Positions 1 to 9,138 are shown, counted from the first letter of the stretch. The stretch is DNA of 64,000 nucleotides from Spirochaetaceae bacterium (GCA_002730875.1 PCBI01000005.1:744001-808000), one strand, 5' to 3'. Notes: a model not told the origin generated them from the sequence alone. Made by a program: numbers and translations.

Positions 1-1
1 G

Positions 2-778
2 GACACATTTCTGAAAGCGCTGGACGATGATATGCGACCCGTGATGCGCGAAGCGTTGCGCGGAATCGGTCGCATTGACCTGAAGTCCGCCGACGCACGG
101 ATCTTCGAACTGCTGAAGAAAGAAGAATTCAAGGAAAACGATAACGTAACCGTAGGTATGATTCGCACGTTGTCGGATCTCGAAAGCAAAATCGCTTCGG
201 ATTTTCTTGCAGAGATCTACAAGAAGGACGACACAAACCTGGAGATTCAGCGTGCCATTCTGCTCTACTACGGAAACGCCGAAGTAGACGCTAAAAAGGC
301 CTGGCTAACCGAAATCCTGACAGACAAGAACGAAGACATTGTATCGCGCTCCTACGCAGCCAATGCGTTGGGAAAAATTAAGTCCAAAGACTCTATCGAA
401 CCACTGAAGGACGTCCTCAAAGAGATTCGAGATCTGCGGAGCAGTCGTGAGAGGGCACGACACAATCCGCTAAAGCAGCAGGCCATCCTGGCGTTGATTC
501 GACTGGACGACAAATCCATTCTGCCGGAGCTCAAGGCGGCCGCCCTGGACGACGACGCATCGGTGCGATTGCGAGCCGTGAAGCAGATCGGCCAGCTAAA
601 GATCACCGAGTTTCGCGATATGCTGGAGTACAAAGCCAAGCATGAGCCCAGCCGTTCCGTGAAAAAGGCGGCGCAGGAGGCGCTGGATATCATGGACGGC
701 AAAAAAGAAGCGGATGGCGACGAGGATACGGCGACGGTCGAAGAGGAAAAGTCAGACACTCCTTCGGAAAGCCCATGA
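2..778 (+). CDS. HEAT-repeat protein, 5' end cut by window edge
   Basis: The reading frame is open from base 2, so the true start probably lies left of the window; the first internal ATG is at 32. The product is a helical-repeat protein: successive ~30-residue units with the alternating Leu/Ala pattern of HEAT/PBS-lyase-like repeats, clearest in the C-terminal half (for example VRLRAVKQIGQL). HEAT arrays usually act as protein-interaction scaffolds. The last ~30 residues are very acidic (Asp/Glu/Ser-rich) and look disordered. The stop overlaps the ATG of the next gene in an ATGA arrangement (775-778), which suggests a common transcript. No catalytic residues are visible, and a specific partner cannot be inferred. 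Confidence 0.8.
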   Translation, partial: DTFLKALDDDMRPVMREALRGIGRIDLKSADARIFELLKKEEFKENDNVTVGMIRTLSDLESKIASDFLAEIYKKDDTNLEIQRAILLYYGNAEVDAKKAWLTEILTDKNEDIVSRSYAANALGKIKSKDSIEPLKDVLKEIRDLRSSRERARHNPLKQQAILALIRLDDKSILPELKAAALDDDASVRLRAVKQIGQLKITEFRDMLEYKAKHEPSRSVKKAAQEALDIMDGKKEADGDEDTATVEEEKSDTPSESP

Positions 779-1695
779 CAGTCCGTTTCTTGCCTGCCAC
801 GCCGTCGGCATGCCGACTAATCCGTCCACCCGACAACACGGCCATGTTTCAACAAATGCCGTTGCAAAACTATATCCGCGGGTTGCGGAAAGCCATGGTG
901 GGCTTTGGCTTCCTCACTTTGCTGCTGACGGGCAGCGTCAGTATTGAAGCGGTTGGGCCGCAAACTATGGCCGAGTACCGCGCCCTGATGGGTAGCAAGC
1001 GTTCCGTTACGATGAACCTGCGTTTCCGGGGTATTCGAACAGTAGATACCGGGGCATCCATCGAAGACCGGTTTCTATTTCTGAGCAAAGATGGCGTAAG
1101 CTTCTATATCAAGCTGGACTGGAATCATGACCTTGCCCTGGAGCAGGTTCGGGCAGGAAGCGAATTGGCTCCGTTTCGGATGAATCTGATCTACGAACTG
1201 GGCCTTAGCTTTGAAAGACAAACCGAGCGCGGATTGCTCATTGTCCGCGCGACCCCGGCAGAGGTCTGGGAACTGCGTCTGGCGCGGCAAATCCCGCCCT
1301 ACACCGGCGATATAACCGAACAGGATTTACGTATCAGGGATCTTATCAACAGCCTGCGAAACAATGATCAGCTTCAGGGCGAATACCGGCTTTTCTTTTC
1401 CAGGCGCGAGACTTTGTATCTAGTATTCTACGATATGGAAGGGCATGAAGTAAGATTTCAGTACCGTCGCGACCGCTGGGAAACAGATGAGCTCAAGAAG
1501 GTGCGATTCTTGATTCCCGGCTCGGCGTATCTGGTTAACGGAGAACTGAAGGGGCTGATCCTGCAAGAGAAGACGATTCCCCTAACCGATCAAAGGTTTC
1601 AGGAAGTCCTGGAGAATCGTCCTCTGGAGGATTTTTTTCTGTGGTTTGAATTCCAGTCCGCGAAGCCACTTCGTACAGATCAGATTCTGTATTGA
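775..1695 (+). CDS. exported or membrane-anchored protein of unknown function
   Basis: I do not recognise the family. The ATG at 775 overlaps the upstream stop (ATGA), favouring translational coupling, but the first ~40 residues are unlike a mature N-terminus. Starts at 844, 859 or 895 would place a conventional signal sequence (basic YIRGLRK, then GFGFLTLLLTG, ending near SIEA) directly at the N-terminus. The remaining ~245 residues are rich in alternating hydrophobic and charged residues, consistent with a periplasmic beta-rich domain; there are no cysteines for a lipobox. It lies between a HEAT-repeat protein and another exported unknown, in the same direction. Confidence 0.65.
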   Translation: MTVRFLPATPSACRLIRPPDNTAMFQQMPLQNYIRGLRKAMVGFGFLTLLLTGSVSIEAVGPQTMAEYRALMGSKRSVTMNLRFRGIRTVDTGASIEDRFLFLSKDGVSFYIKLDWNHDLALEQVRAGSELAPFRMNLIYELGLSFERQTERGLLIVRATPAEVWELRLARQIPPYTGDITEQDLRIRDLINSLRNNDQLQGEYRLFFSRRETLYLVFYDMEGHEVRFQYRRDRWETDELKKVRFLIPGSAYLVNGELKGLILQEKTIPLTDQRFQEVLENRPLEDFFLWFEFQSAKPLRTDQILY

Positions 1696-1707
1696 CTTCC
1701 TTTTGTC

Positions 1708-2379
1708 GTGGTCCCGCTGCTCGTCATAGGTTTCGTCATGGTCTTCTTTGTGCACAATCCTGGCCTGCCCATCCAGCGGCGCAGAAAGACGGAATTCCAT
1801 AAGTCCACCACCGCTTGCAGCCAGTGCATTTCGTCGGAGCGCCGTAGCGCCATTCGACGCTGGATCCATTGGGGCCCGGGAGCTCGGGCCGGTGTGTTTC
1901 TAGCGATGCTTCTGCTTTGCCTGCCGTCGGCCCTTTCTGCAGAGGAGAAGGTTCTTGCCGAAGGCGAAGAGTTTTCAAATTACAGGATCTATCATCGATT
2001 CAAGGCGCCGCTGCTCATGCGCTACTCCATAGAGAGACACGGAAATGCCCGACTGCTGAAAGCCACCGATAGCAAAATGAATCGACTGATGGTTCTGGCC
2101 CGGACCGTTCGTCTGACAGGCAACCAGCCAGCATCGGCTTATTTGAAGCTTCCCGGATGTGAAAAGGAGCCCTCCTTCGATCAGGCCACCGGAAACCAGC
2201 GATGCGCTTCGGTAGAAAGCGGAGTGCCGTTGATTCGATTGCTGATATGGGAGAAAACGGCCGGTTTATTGCATGTGCTCATAGCAACCGTGCAGAAGGA
2301 GGATCAGTCTCTCCTCGATCAACTTCAGGGAAGCGTCGAAGCGCAGCCAGGCTTTTACTACCCGGACGACGGGCTTTAA
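1708..2379 (+). CDS. secreted protein of unknown function
   Basis: Starts with GTG at 1708 (alternative ATG at 1738), 12 bp after the previous stop. The clear export signal is internal: a hydrophobic run (VFLAMLLLCLPSALSA) around residues 61-76 with an Ala-x-Ala-like cleavage site before EEKVL. The first ~50 residues may therefore not be translated, or the start is misjudged; a second hydrophobic stretch (LLVIGFVMVFFV) sits at the extreme N-terminus. The mature ~145 residues contain two cysteines (CEKEP and CASVE) that could form a disulphide. No family is recognised. Probably co-transcribed with the two upstream genes. Confidence 0.55.
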   Translation: MVPLLVIGFVMVFFVHNPGLPIQRRRKTEFHKSTTACSQCISSERRSAIRRWIHWGPGARAGVFLAMLLLCLPSALSAEEKVLAEGEEFSNYRIYHRFKAPLLMRYSIERHGNARLLKATDSKMNRLMVLARTVRLTGNQPASAYLKLPGCEKEPSFDQATGNQRCASVESGVPLIRLLIWEKTAGLLHVLIATVQKEDQSLLDQLQGSVEAQPGFYYPDDGL

Positions 2380-2391
2380 ACGAGACTGCAC

Positions 2392-2409
2392 GGGGCTCCG
2401 ACGAGCCCC
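2392..2409 (+). terminator. GC-rich stem-loop after the secreted-protein gene
   Basis: Perfect 7-bp stem (GGGGCTC / GAGCCCC) with a 4-nt loop CGAC, 12 bp after the stop at 2379. There is no U-run afterwards, so this is a weak or Rho-assisted terminator candidate, or only an mRNA 3'-end stabiliser. The rest of the 213-bp gap to prfB (2410-2592) shows nothing I recognise. Confidence 0.35.
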
Positions 2410-2592
2410 TCTCCAGCCAGTGGGCGCAAGCGAAGAGAGGCTCTGCAATCGACGCGCGGGCAACATTGTCGGCCGCAGCTCGGGCGTCTGGAACTCGCCA
2501 CCGAGGTTCTAAACGGGCCGCAGGCGTTTTCCCCGGGCAAATATCTTCGATTCTGTCTTGCTTTCAAGAGTGCACTTGCTTTCCTGGAATGG

Positions 2593-3768
2593 ATGTCCAC
2601 CAGCACCGATGTATACGAATTTAGAAACCGGGAAGAACTGCTAAAAAGCGCCCGGGACTTGAAAGAGGATTTCCAGGCCCGCTGGCAGAAGAATGGCATC
2701 GAGGGTCAGCTTGCCGAAATGCAGGATGTGGAAGATTCCATGACCCGACCTGACTTCTGGGACGATCCTGACAAAGCCCGAGAAATGACTCAGCGCAAAT
2801 CCGCCCTGGAAAAGAAGCTTCTGCCCTGGAAAGATCTGAACCGAGACCTGGAGGATTTTCCCGATCTCGTGGAACTCACCATGGAGGAGATGGACGATAA
2901 GGAAGCGGCCCTGGCGCAGCTCTCCCGGGATTTCGCGGGCATGGAGTCTCGGTTCGAAGACGTGCAGCTTGCCGAGGCTCTTCTTGGAAAAGACGATCAA
3001 CTAAATGCCATTGTTACCATATCTTCCGGCGCCGGCGGTACCGAAAGCCAGGATTGGGCGCAAATGCTTCTCAGGATGTACACTCGCTGGTTCGATCGGC
3101 AGGGATTCTCCTACGAAACCCTGGACCTGCAGGATGGCGAAGAAGCTGGCATCAAGAGCGCTTCATTGCTGGTCAAAGGAGATTCTGCATTTGGCTATCT
3201 CAAGTCCGAGAACGGAGTTCACAGACTTGTGCGGATTTCGCCTTTCGATTCCAATAAGCGAAGGCATACCTCTTTTGCCTCGGTGCACGTTGCGCCGGAA
3301 ATCGACGATGAAATCGAAGTTAACATCGAAGAAAAAGACCTCCGGGTAGATACCTATCGAGCCAGCGGCGCCGGCGGGCAGCACATTAACAAGACCGATT
3401 CGGCCATTCGAATCACGCATATTCCCACGGGCGTTGTGGTCCAATGTCAGCAGGAACGTTCGCAACACAAGAACCGCGATAAGGCAATGAAGATGCTCAG
3501 GTCCCGTCTATATGAATTGGAGCGCGAGAAGCGCGAAGAGGATGCCGAGAGCCGATCCGGGGAGAAGCGAGACGTTTCCTGGGGAAACCAGATTCGCAGC
3601 TACGTTTTTCATCCCTACAAAATGGTGAAGGATCTTCGCACCGGTTTTGAAACTTCGGATCCGGATTCCATCATGAATGGCGAACTGGAAGATATAGTGA
3701 AATCTTATCTGAAGAGCCTGGCCAGCGGCGGCGACCTTAAAGTGACCGTGAATCCAGATATAGAATAA
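2593..3768 (+). CDS. prfB: peptide chain release factor 2
   Basis: RF2 terminates translation at UGA and UAA codons by binding the ribosomal A site and triggering peptidyl-tRNA hydrolysis. The catalytic GGQ is present in GAGGQHINKTDSAIR (about residues 259-273), and the stop-codon-reading SPF tripeptide is in ISPFDSNKRRH (about 216-226); SPF rather than PxT distinguishes RF2 from RF1. The N-terminal coiled-coil domain carries the usual PDFWDDP signature. Length (391 aa) is normal or slightly long. The gene is one uninterrupted frame: there is no CTTTGA slip site or in-frame UGA near codon 25-35, so the programmed +1 frameshift of many prfB genes is absent. The last 32 bp overlap the 3' end of ftsI on the other strand. 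Confidence 0.97.
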   Translation: MSTSTDVYEFRNREELLKSARDLKEDFQARWQKNGIEGQLAEMQDVEDSMTRPDFWDDPDKAREMTQRKSALEKKLLPWKDLNRDLEDFPDLVELTMEEMDDKEAALAQLSRDFAGMESRFEDVQLAEALLGKDDQLNAIVTISSGAGGTESQDWAQMLLRMYTRWFDRQGFSYETLDLQDGEEAGIKSASLLVKGDSAFGYLKSENGVHRLVRISPFDSNKRRHTSFASVHVAPEIDDEIEVNIEEKDLRVDTYRASGAGGQHINKTDSAIRITHIPTGVVVQCQQERSQHKNRDKAMKMLRSRLYELEREKREEDAESRSGEKRDVSWGNQIRSYVFHPYKMVKDLRTGFETSDPDSIMNGELEDIVKSYLKSLASGGDLKVTVNPDIE

Positions 3769-5575
3769 TCCGGTTCACGCGTTCCACCGGGGTTCCCGGC
3801 GGCGGCTCCTGTTTGAAGATTGTGCCGCTTCCGCTGAACTGCACCGGTTTCTTCAGATCTTTGCCGATTAGCTCCAGCGCCTGGATCGCGCTCATGCCGC
3901 GAAAATCGGGCAATTTGTCGGTTCGGCGTTCTGACGGATGCCTGGGCTTTGTTTCGAATCGATGGGCGTGATAGGTCTTGCGAGGGGCCTTAATGATAGG
4001 CAGTATGCTGTCCACGAATTTGCGAAACACCGGCGCGGCCAGCGAACCTCCCGCCCACTCGCCGGACACATCATCGTAGAGAATCAGGCCAACATATTCC
4101 GGGTTCTTCCCGGGAAACATCCCGATAAAGGATACAGCATAGCGATCCGTGTAACCGGATGCGGAGGATTTCTGACCTGTGCCGGTTTTTCCAATGATGT
4201 CGATTGCATCAAGACCTGCCGCCCGGCCGGTACCGGACTCTACAACCATCCGCATCATGTTCCGCACTTTTTCCAGTTGCCCTGGCTGAAAGGGAGTAAC
4301 ATCGACGGCGGTTTTGCTTTCTTCCACTGCCCGGCCATCTTCGGTTACTATCCGCCGTACAATCCGCGGGTGCACCAGGCTTCCGTCATTACCGATTACG
4401 CTGGCGGCTCGCAGCAACTGAATGGGGGTAACGCTGAATCCCTGGCCAATGGGATAATAATACCGCGTACTTTTGACCCAGTTTTCCGGCGCGGGCAGGT
4501 AGCCTTCGGTTTCGCCGGAGCCTTCGGGAAGGATGCCGGTACGATCCCCCAGTCCCAGAGCTTTCATCTTTCTGTAAAGCTCCTCTTTGGGTACGTTCTC
4601 CATTGCTTTGATCATCCCCACGTTGCAGGACTCACGGATGATCTCTTCCAGGGTCAGATAACCGTGTGCGAAAGTCCGCCCATGTCGGAGGCATCGGACG
4701 CTGCCAGAATCAAAGTCATACTTTCCCGTGCATTGATAGCGTTTGCCGGGAGCATAATTCGGGCTGCTCAGCAGAATCGCAGTCATCAGAACCTTTACCG
4801 TAGAGCCCGGCTCGTAGTTGAGTCGGATGGCCCAGTTGCCGCGTTCCCTGGCCGAGTACCGATTGTAGCGATTTGGATCGAAGTTTGGCAGGTTGGCCAT
4901 GGCCAGGATTTCGCCGGTTGGTATATGCATAAAAAGGCCCACGGCGCGCTTCGCTTTGGACCTTTCAAAGCCTTCCTGGAGCGCTTGCTCCAGGCGGAAT
5001 TGAATCAGGCTATCTATCGTAAGATAAAGCGAAGGTCCCCGGGGTTCTCCGTAGGATTCCAGAAGGACTTCGTTGTAGTCCCTTTCGATCCCTTCCAGAG
5101 CGTTCGACGCATCCTGTCCTACAAATCCCAGTAGATTTGCCGCCAGGTCGCCGGAAGGATATACTCGCCGGTACTCGAAGTCCCGATGCACTCCGGGAAT
5201 CTGAAGTTCCATCAGACGTTCCGCCGCGAAGTTATCCACCTGTCGCTTGAGCAGAAAGTATTTTCGGTCCCGGTACAGATAGAAGCGGCGCAATATTTCC
5301 GCTTCTTCCATGTCGATAAATCGCGATACCTGCGCTGCGGTGAATTCCGGATCCACCACTTCTTCCGGCGCTATTCCAATGGTACTGGCTTCCTCTGTGA
5401 GCGCGAGGGTGATTCCTCGCCGGTCCAGGATGGGGCCACGAACGGTTTCAAGACTGGCGCTTTCGCGCCATCCCCGGCCTTCCCATACCAGGAAGGCCAC
5501 CCGGCCCAGGGCAATACCCAGACAGAGAGAAATGAACACCGCAAACAGGGTGATCCTGAACTGGGCCCGCTCCAT
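3737..5575 (-). CDS. ftsI: FtsI-like peptidoglycan transpeptidase with PASTA domain
   Basis: Class B penicillin-binding protein for septal (or elongation) peptidoglycan cross-linking, anchored in the inner membrane. The start at 5575 (MERAQF) gives a short cytoplasmic tail and one membrane segment at ~7-30; the frame stays open upstream to 6040, but that part is antisense to lepB and unlike the family. The dimerisation region begins with RGPILDRRG (46-54). The transpeptidase motifs are all present: SxxK = S258-TVK261, SxN = S316-C-N318, KTG = K463-T-G465. A C-terminal PASTA domain (~556-612) is typical of spirochaete, Gram-positive and actinobacterial PBPs. It lies 98 bp downstream of lepB, probably the same transcript, and overlaps prfB tail-to-tail. 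Confidence 0.93.
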   Translation of the reverse strand: MERAQFRITLFAVFISLCLGIALGRVAFLVWEGRGWRESASLETVRGPILDRRGITLALTEEASTIGIAPEEVVDPEFTAAQVSRFIDMEEAEILRRFYLYRDRKYFLLKRQVDNFAAERLMELQIPGVHRDFEYRRVYPSGDLAANLLGFVGQDASNALEGIERDYNEVLLESYGEPRGPSLYLTIDSLIQFRLEQALQEGFERSKAKRAVGLFMHIPTGEILAMANLPNFDPNRYNRYSARERGNWAIRLNYEPGSTVKVLMTAILLSSPNYAPGKRYQCTGKYDFDSGSVRCLRHGRTFAHGYLTLEEIIRESCNVGMIKAMENVPKEELYRKMKALGLGDRTGILPEGSGETEGYLPAPENWVKSTRYYYPIGQGFSVTPIQLLRAASVIGNDGSLVHPRIVRRIVTEDGRAVEESKTAVDVTPFQPGQLEKVRNMMRMVVESGTGRAAGLDAIDIIGKTGTGQKSSASGYTDRYAVSFIGMFPGKNPEYVGLILYDDVSGEWAGGSLAAPVFRKFVDSILPIIKAPRKTYHAHRFETKPRHPSERRTDKLPDFRGMSAIQALELIGKDLKKPVQFSGSGTIFKQEPPPGTPVERVNRIILYLDSRSL

Positions 5576-5673
5576 GAACCCAGCATGGAACGGGGAGCAA
5601 ATTTGGGTACAAATTTTCTTTGGGCGAATGGTTGGCTCGTAAACCGATGTGTCCGAGTTGCGTGTTGCGGAAG

Positions 5674-6420
5674 CTACCGTGCGGGAACGTAGCCCAGGAT
5701 GAAGCTTTCCGGAATGAATCCAATGGTGCGAGAATCCCTGGAATGACTTCGATTGTCGCCCAGGACAAGCACGCTTAGCCGTGGCACGGTGCCCGAAACG
5801 GGCAGTCCGTTCATGGCCGCATACTGAGCTTCCACTCCCAGCGCACGAACCGCATCCGGAATCGTCGGCAAGGGCGGCTGATAATTCTCCGGATAAGGAT
5901 AGGTCTTTGGTGGATTGAAGGTGTGACTGTCCGCGGAATAGAGCTCCGCTTTTCCGTTCACAAACAGGGTTCCGTTCGCAAATCTGTAAGAATCGCCTCC
6001 GGTGGCCACCACGCGTTTGATCCAGAGAGGATGGATGCATCCGTTCCCTGTGGGATAACGATAAACGATGATCTGACCGGTTTCGGGTTTCCAGGGGCGC
6101 AAGCCAATCCTGAAGGAAAACGGAAAGCCAAGATCTAGAACGCCGGTCTTTCGAACCCAGAAGGCCTGCCCTTCGCTCAAGGTGGGTGCCATGCTGGAAC
6201 CATTCACCTGCACTCGTTCGAAGGCAAGTGCTCGAACGTGCATTACGAAAAGAATCAACCCCAGAGTGATCAGCAATGTGGGCCGGAGCCTGCCCGTCGC
6301 TGCCGGTCGAAAATGGAGAAAGTACCAGAGGGTGAGAACTCCAGCAATCAGCAGAAAGCCAAATAATGCAAGGACGGGGCAGTCCCGGAGAGAAACGGAC
6401 TCGGGAGGACTTCCCAGCAT
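5674..6420 (-). CDS. lepB: signal peptidase I
   Basis: Membrane serine protease that removes signal peptides on the outer face of the inner membrane. The family boxes are visible: NGSSMAPTL with the nucleophile Ser, WIKRVVATGGD with the general-base Lys, and VLGDNRSHSRDSR. Two hydrophobic segments (FGFLLIAGVLTLWYFLHF and TLLITLGLILFV) precede the catalytic domain. I chose the ATG at 6420 because GAGGT lies 7 bp upstream of it and because this leaves a 130-bp divergent promoter region. A longer frame to 6552 is open but would overlap the start of the divergent gene. The stretch between KAELYSADS and the last box is longer than in a minimal enzyme. ftsI follows downstream. Confidence 0.9.
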   Translation of the reverse strand: MLGSPPESVSLRDCPVLALFGFLLIAGVLTLWYFLHFRPAATGRLRPTLLITLGLILFVMHVRALAFERVQVNGSSMAPTLSEGQAFWVRKTGVLDLGFPFSFRIGLRPWKPETGQIIVYRYPTGNGCIHPLWIKRVVATGGDSYRFANGTLFVNGKAELYSADSHTFNPPKTYPYPENYQPPLPTIPDAVRALGVEAQYAAMNGLPVSGTVPRLSVLVLGDNRSHSRDSRTIGFIPESFILGYVPAR

Positions 6421-6550
6421 TTGAAAGACCTCATTTGGCAGGAAAAGCCCTCCATATAGATATATAGGAAGTAATGAAAATGGTTTTACAGAGAAACCGT
6501 CGGGCCACACCTTGCCCCGATCCACTTGATTTTTCCCATCCAAACGGTTC
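6421..6550. promoter_or_regulatory. divergent promoter region between lepB and the XPB-N-like gene
   Basis: 130-bp non-coding gap if lepB starts at 6420. It contains the most AT-rich patch of this area (6454-6466, TATAGATATATA), read on the minus strand as a possible -10 region for lepB, with the lepB ribosome-binding site GAGGT next to the start. No convincing -35 is visible on either strand. Confidence 0.4.
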
Positions 6551-8527
6551 ATGTCATCCGAAGAAAACGTACTAGAATCTGAATTATCCAGAATGGAGCT
6601 TGGCGCACTGAAGCGAGTGGCTCAGGTCTGGAATGTACCCAAACTGGGTAAAGATAAAAAAACGGTCATCAAGAATATCATCCAGACAATGCAGGATGAC
6701 TTCTACCTGAAAGGTGTGCTAGAAAAACTCAGCGCTACTCAGGTAACCATCTACACATCGCTACTCAAAAGCAAGACCAAGGTGCTTACTCTCGGGGAGA
6801 TTTCCCGAAAGATCTCCATGCCTCCGGTAAATGCGGAGATGGAACTGGGCGTTTTGAAACGCTACTTCCTGGTGTACCAGCGAAAGAATCGTGAGCGCTT
6901 GACGAATAATCTGGACCGGTACTATTTCTATCCGGAAAGCGGCGACCGCGTTCTGATGGAAACCAACGAGAAGGGCCAGAAATTCAAGCCTTCGCTGCCG
7001 CAAATTCTACAAAGCCGGGATTCTCTGCCCGCCACCTGGAAAAAGGTACTCGGCAACCAGTCCGTTACTAAATCCGCGGAAAAAGAGAACCTTGATGAAA
7101 TCATAGATAAGCTTGCCGAACTGGAGCGTAGCGTTCTGCTCGAATGTTTCCTTCAGGGCGGAATCCTGGAGATATCCCGGGCTCGCGAATACATCGCCGA
7201 GAAAAAGGGAAAGTGGGAACAGGTCGTTGCCACCTTGCACGAACTGGGACTTCTCATCGACGACTATTACATAGATGAACGCTTCGTTCGACTTCTGGTC
7301 TGTCCGCTGGAAGTTTTCAATTATCTGCAAGACTACCCTCTGGTTCCTCAGACAAAGAGGGGTACGCGAAAGCGCCAGGAGAAGGTGGTCAGCAACGATC
7401 TGGACTTCTACACGAACATCAAGAAGATGATTGTGTACATAAGCCGCAAGGGTCTGAACCTGGCAAAGTCCGGAAAGATAAAGCAGGTAGATCTGAAAGA
7501 AACCGAGAATCGACTGCTTCGGCCGGACATTTCGCTCTTTCTGGAAAAGAGCCAGATTTATCAGATCGAACTTCTGCTTCCGGTAATGAGGCTTCTGGAC
7601 ATTGTTCGCGTCAAAAAAGACGATGCGGTCCTCCGAAATAACTATGAAGAAGTCTTGAAGAAAGACCTGTTCGAACTTATGAAGCAGGTCATCCAGGAAA
7701 TTGGCCAATCCCGAAATCGAGTTGTTCGCTACGAAGACGTTTTCGAGTCCCTGTACGTGCCATTTTTCCTTAAGCCCATTTTTGACGAGTGCGTGGAGTT
7801 CATCAAGAGGCGAAACCGTGTAATGTACACAGTTGTGATGGCTTCGCTGATTCGCGAAAAACTGGTCCTGTCCAAGAAATTCAAGATCAAAGATTTCCAG
7901 CAGGATCTGACCGAGCTCCGAAAAGAGTTAACATCGGCCCTGTTCTTTTTGCAGCTTCTGGGGCTCATCAAAGTGGAATATCCCGATCGCTGGATTGAGA
8001 TCTCGGATCTGGGACGATTTTACTTTAATGGCGACCAGCTAAAGCAGGAGGACGATCCCGGCGGAGTGATCATTAACCCGGATTTGAGCTTGATTGCGAT
8101 TCCGGAACACATCACTCTGGAGAGCCTTTCGCTTCTCAAGATGTTTGCAGAACTCAAAAGCTTTGATAACGTCTATACCTTTCAGATAACGCGTGAGTCT
8201 TTTCAGGAGGGTTTGCTTCTCAGAGCCAGAAAAGAGGACTTCCTGGATTTCCTGAACCGTGCATCGGCCAACGAACTGCCCCAGAACCTGCTCTTTTCCA
8301 TTGAGGACTGGTCCAATAATCTGCCCCTGGTCACGATTACCGACGAATGCGTGGTGGTTCAGACCGAGGACCCCAATCATATGGAACTGCTTCTCGGGCA
8401 AATCAGCGGAAAGAAAATCGTTCTGCAGAAGATCAGTCCCACTACCATTTTGATAGATTCAGAAAAGATCTATGAGACTATTGGTTACTCGGAGAAGCTG
8501 AATCTAATCGTTAAACTAATCCGCTAA
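6551..8527 (+). CDS. large protein with XPB/Ssl2 N-terminal-like (Helicase_C_3) domain
   Basis: 658 residues, cytoplasmic, no signal or membrane segment. The C-terminal ~150 residues (from GGVIINPDLSLIAIPEHI onward) match the pattern of the helicase-associated domain named after the XPB/Ssl2 N-terminus: a predicted inner strand 'INPDL.L..P', a central 'F.I', and an 'I.LQ...PTTILID' tail. The N-terminal ~100 residues resemble SAP-like or winged-helix segments. There are no Walker A or DEAD/DEAH motifs, so it is not itself a helicase. In other bacteria this domain occurs alone or beside XPB-type helicases; its role is unknown, and a DNA-linked function is an inference. Divergent from lepB; the lipoprotein gene follows after 5 bp. 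Confidence 0.75.
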   Translation: MSSEENVLESELSRMELGALKRVAQVWNVPKLGKDKKTVIKNIIQTMQDDFYLKGVLEKLSATQVTIYTSLLKSKTKVLTLGEISRKISMPPVNAEMELGVLKRYFLVYQRKNRERLTNNLDRYYFYPESGDRVLMETNEKGQKFKPSLPQILQSRDSLPATWKKVLGNQSVTKSAEKENLDEIIDKLAELERSVLLECFLQGGILEISRAREYIAEKKGKWEQVVATLHELGLLIDDYYIDERFVRLLVCPLEVFNYLQDYPLVPQTKRGTRKRQEKVVSNDLDFYTNIKKMIVYISRKGLNLAKSGKIKQVDLKETENRLLRPDISLFLEKSQIYQIELLLPVMRLLDIVRVKKDDAVLRNNYEEVLKKDLFELMKQVIQEIGQSRNRVVRYEDVFESLYVPFFLKPIFDECVEFIKRRNRVMYTVVMASLIREKLVLSKKFKIKDFQQDLTELRKELTSALFFLQLLGLIKVEYPDRWIEISDLGRFYFNGDQLKQEDDPGGVIINPDLSLIAIPEHITLESLSLLKMFAELKSFDNVYTFQITRESFQEGLLLRARKEDFLDFLNRASANELPQNLLFSIEDWSNNLPLVTITDECVVVQTEDPNHMELLLGQISGKKIVLQKISPTTILIDSEKIYETIGYSEKLNLIVKLIR

Positions 8528-8532
8528 GCGCT

Positions 8533-9126
8533 ATGATCGAAACCAGGCGAAAATCAATGACGGGTCCCAAGACTGTCCTGCTTTCCATTGGCATGGCCAT
8601 GGTTCTCGCTTTGCTCGCTGCAGGGTGTAGCCCGGAAAACAATGAGATTCGTACCGGAAATGTACGGATCGTAGAAGGCGGGGAACGTTTCCCCCTGGAA
8701 ATTCCGCCGGAATTCAAATACCCCGGGGCCGAAATGGTGCTGTCCTCCACATTCGAAGGAAGCAGCTTTTGGACCCGTCCGGAAACTACGGCCAGCCTTC
8801 GCACAGGGGACTCCCTGAACGCCGTGGCCAACTACTATCGTCAAACTGTGGAGCAGAGCGGCTGGACTATTATTCAGAGCAAGAACACACCGGAAGCGGT
8901 GCTGCTCATGGCTGAATCCGGGTATAAAAATTTGCTTACAATCATTGTGCGCCCCGAGTTGGCCGACCCCGGGAAGGGGCGAAAGAATGGCCAGGAGCGC
9001 GTTATGGATTCGGGACGGAACCCGGATTCGGACCCATCCATGGATCCGCGGGCCGATGCCCCGGAAGGGGAGACTTCGGGGCCCACTGTCATTAAGCTCT
9101 ATCTAAAGCAAAGCGGCGCCGATTGA
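8533..9126 (+). CDS. lipoprotein of unknown function
   Basis: Begins 5 bp after the previous stop. Basic N-terminus (TRRK), hydrophobic run, then lipobox LLAAGC with Cys32 as the lipidation site; a start at the second Met (8557) gives a more standard 24-residue signal. The mature part contains a segment (YPGAEMV..., then LNAVANYYRQTVEQSGWTI) that resembles the small alpha/beta domain found in many hypothetical lipoproteins whose two halves repeat 'YP.A' and 'vv.fY...l...GW'. The C-terminus (~145-185) is Pro/Asp/Gly-rich and disordered before a final strand. The function is not known. Confidence 0.75.
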   Translation: MIETRRKSMTGPKTVLLSIGMAMVLALLAAGCSPENNEIRTGNVRIVEGGERFPLEIPPEFKYPGAEMVLSSTFEGSSFWTRPETTASLRTGDSLNAVANYYRQTVEQSGWTIIQSKNTPEAVLLMAESGYKNLLTIIVRPELADPGKGRKNGQERVMDSGRNPDSDPSMDPRADAPEGETSGPTVIKLYLKQSGAD

Positions 9127-9138
9127 GTTCTCGGTTAA

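Noticed and set aside
3938..5134. Long open frame (398 codons) on the + strand opposite ftsI
   Set aside because: It lies wholly antisense to a gene with all transpeptidase motifs; its composition is that of a shadow frame and it shows no domain.
5576..6040. N-terminal extension of the ftsI frame
   Set aside because: It is antisense to lepB, is Ser/Arg/Gly-rich, and FtsI proteins start near the short tail before the membrane helix at 5575.
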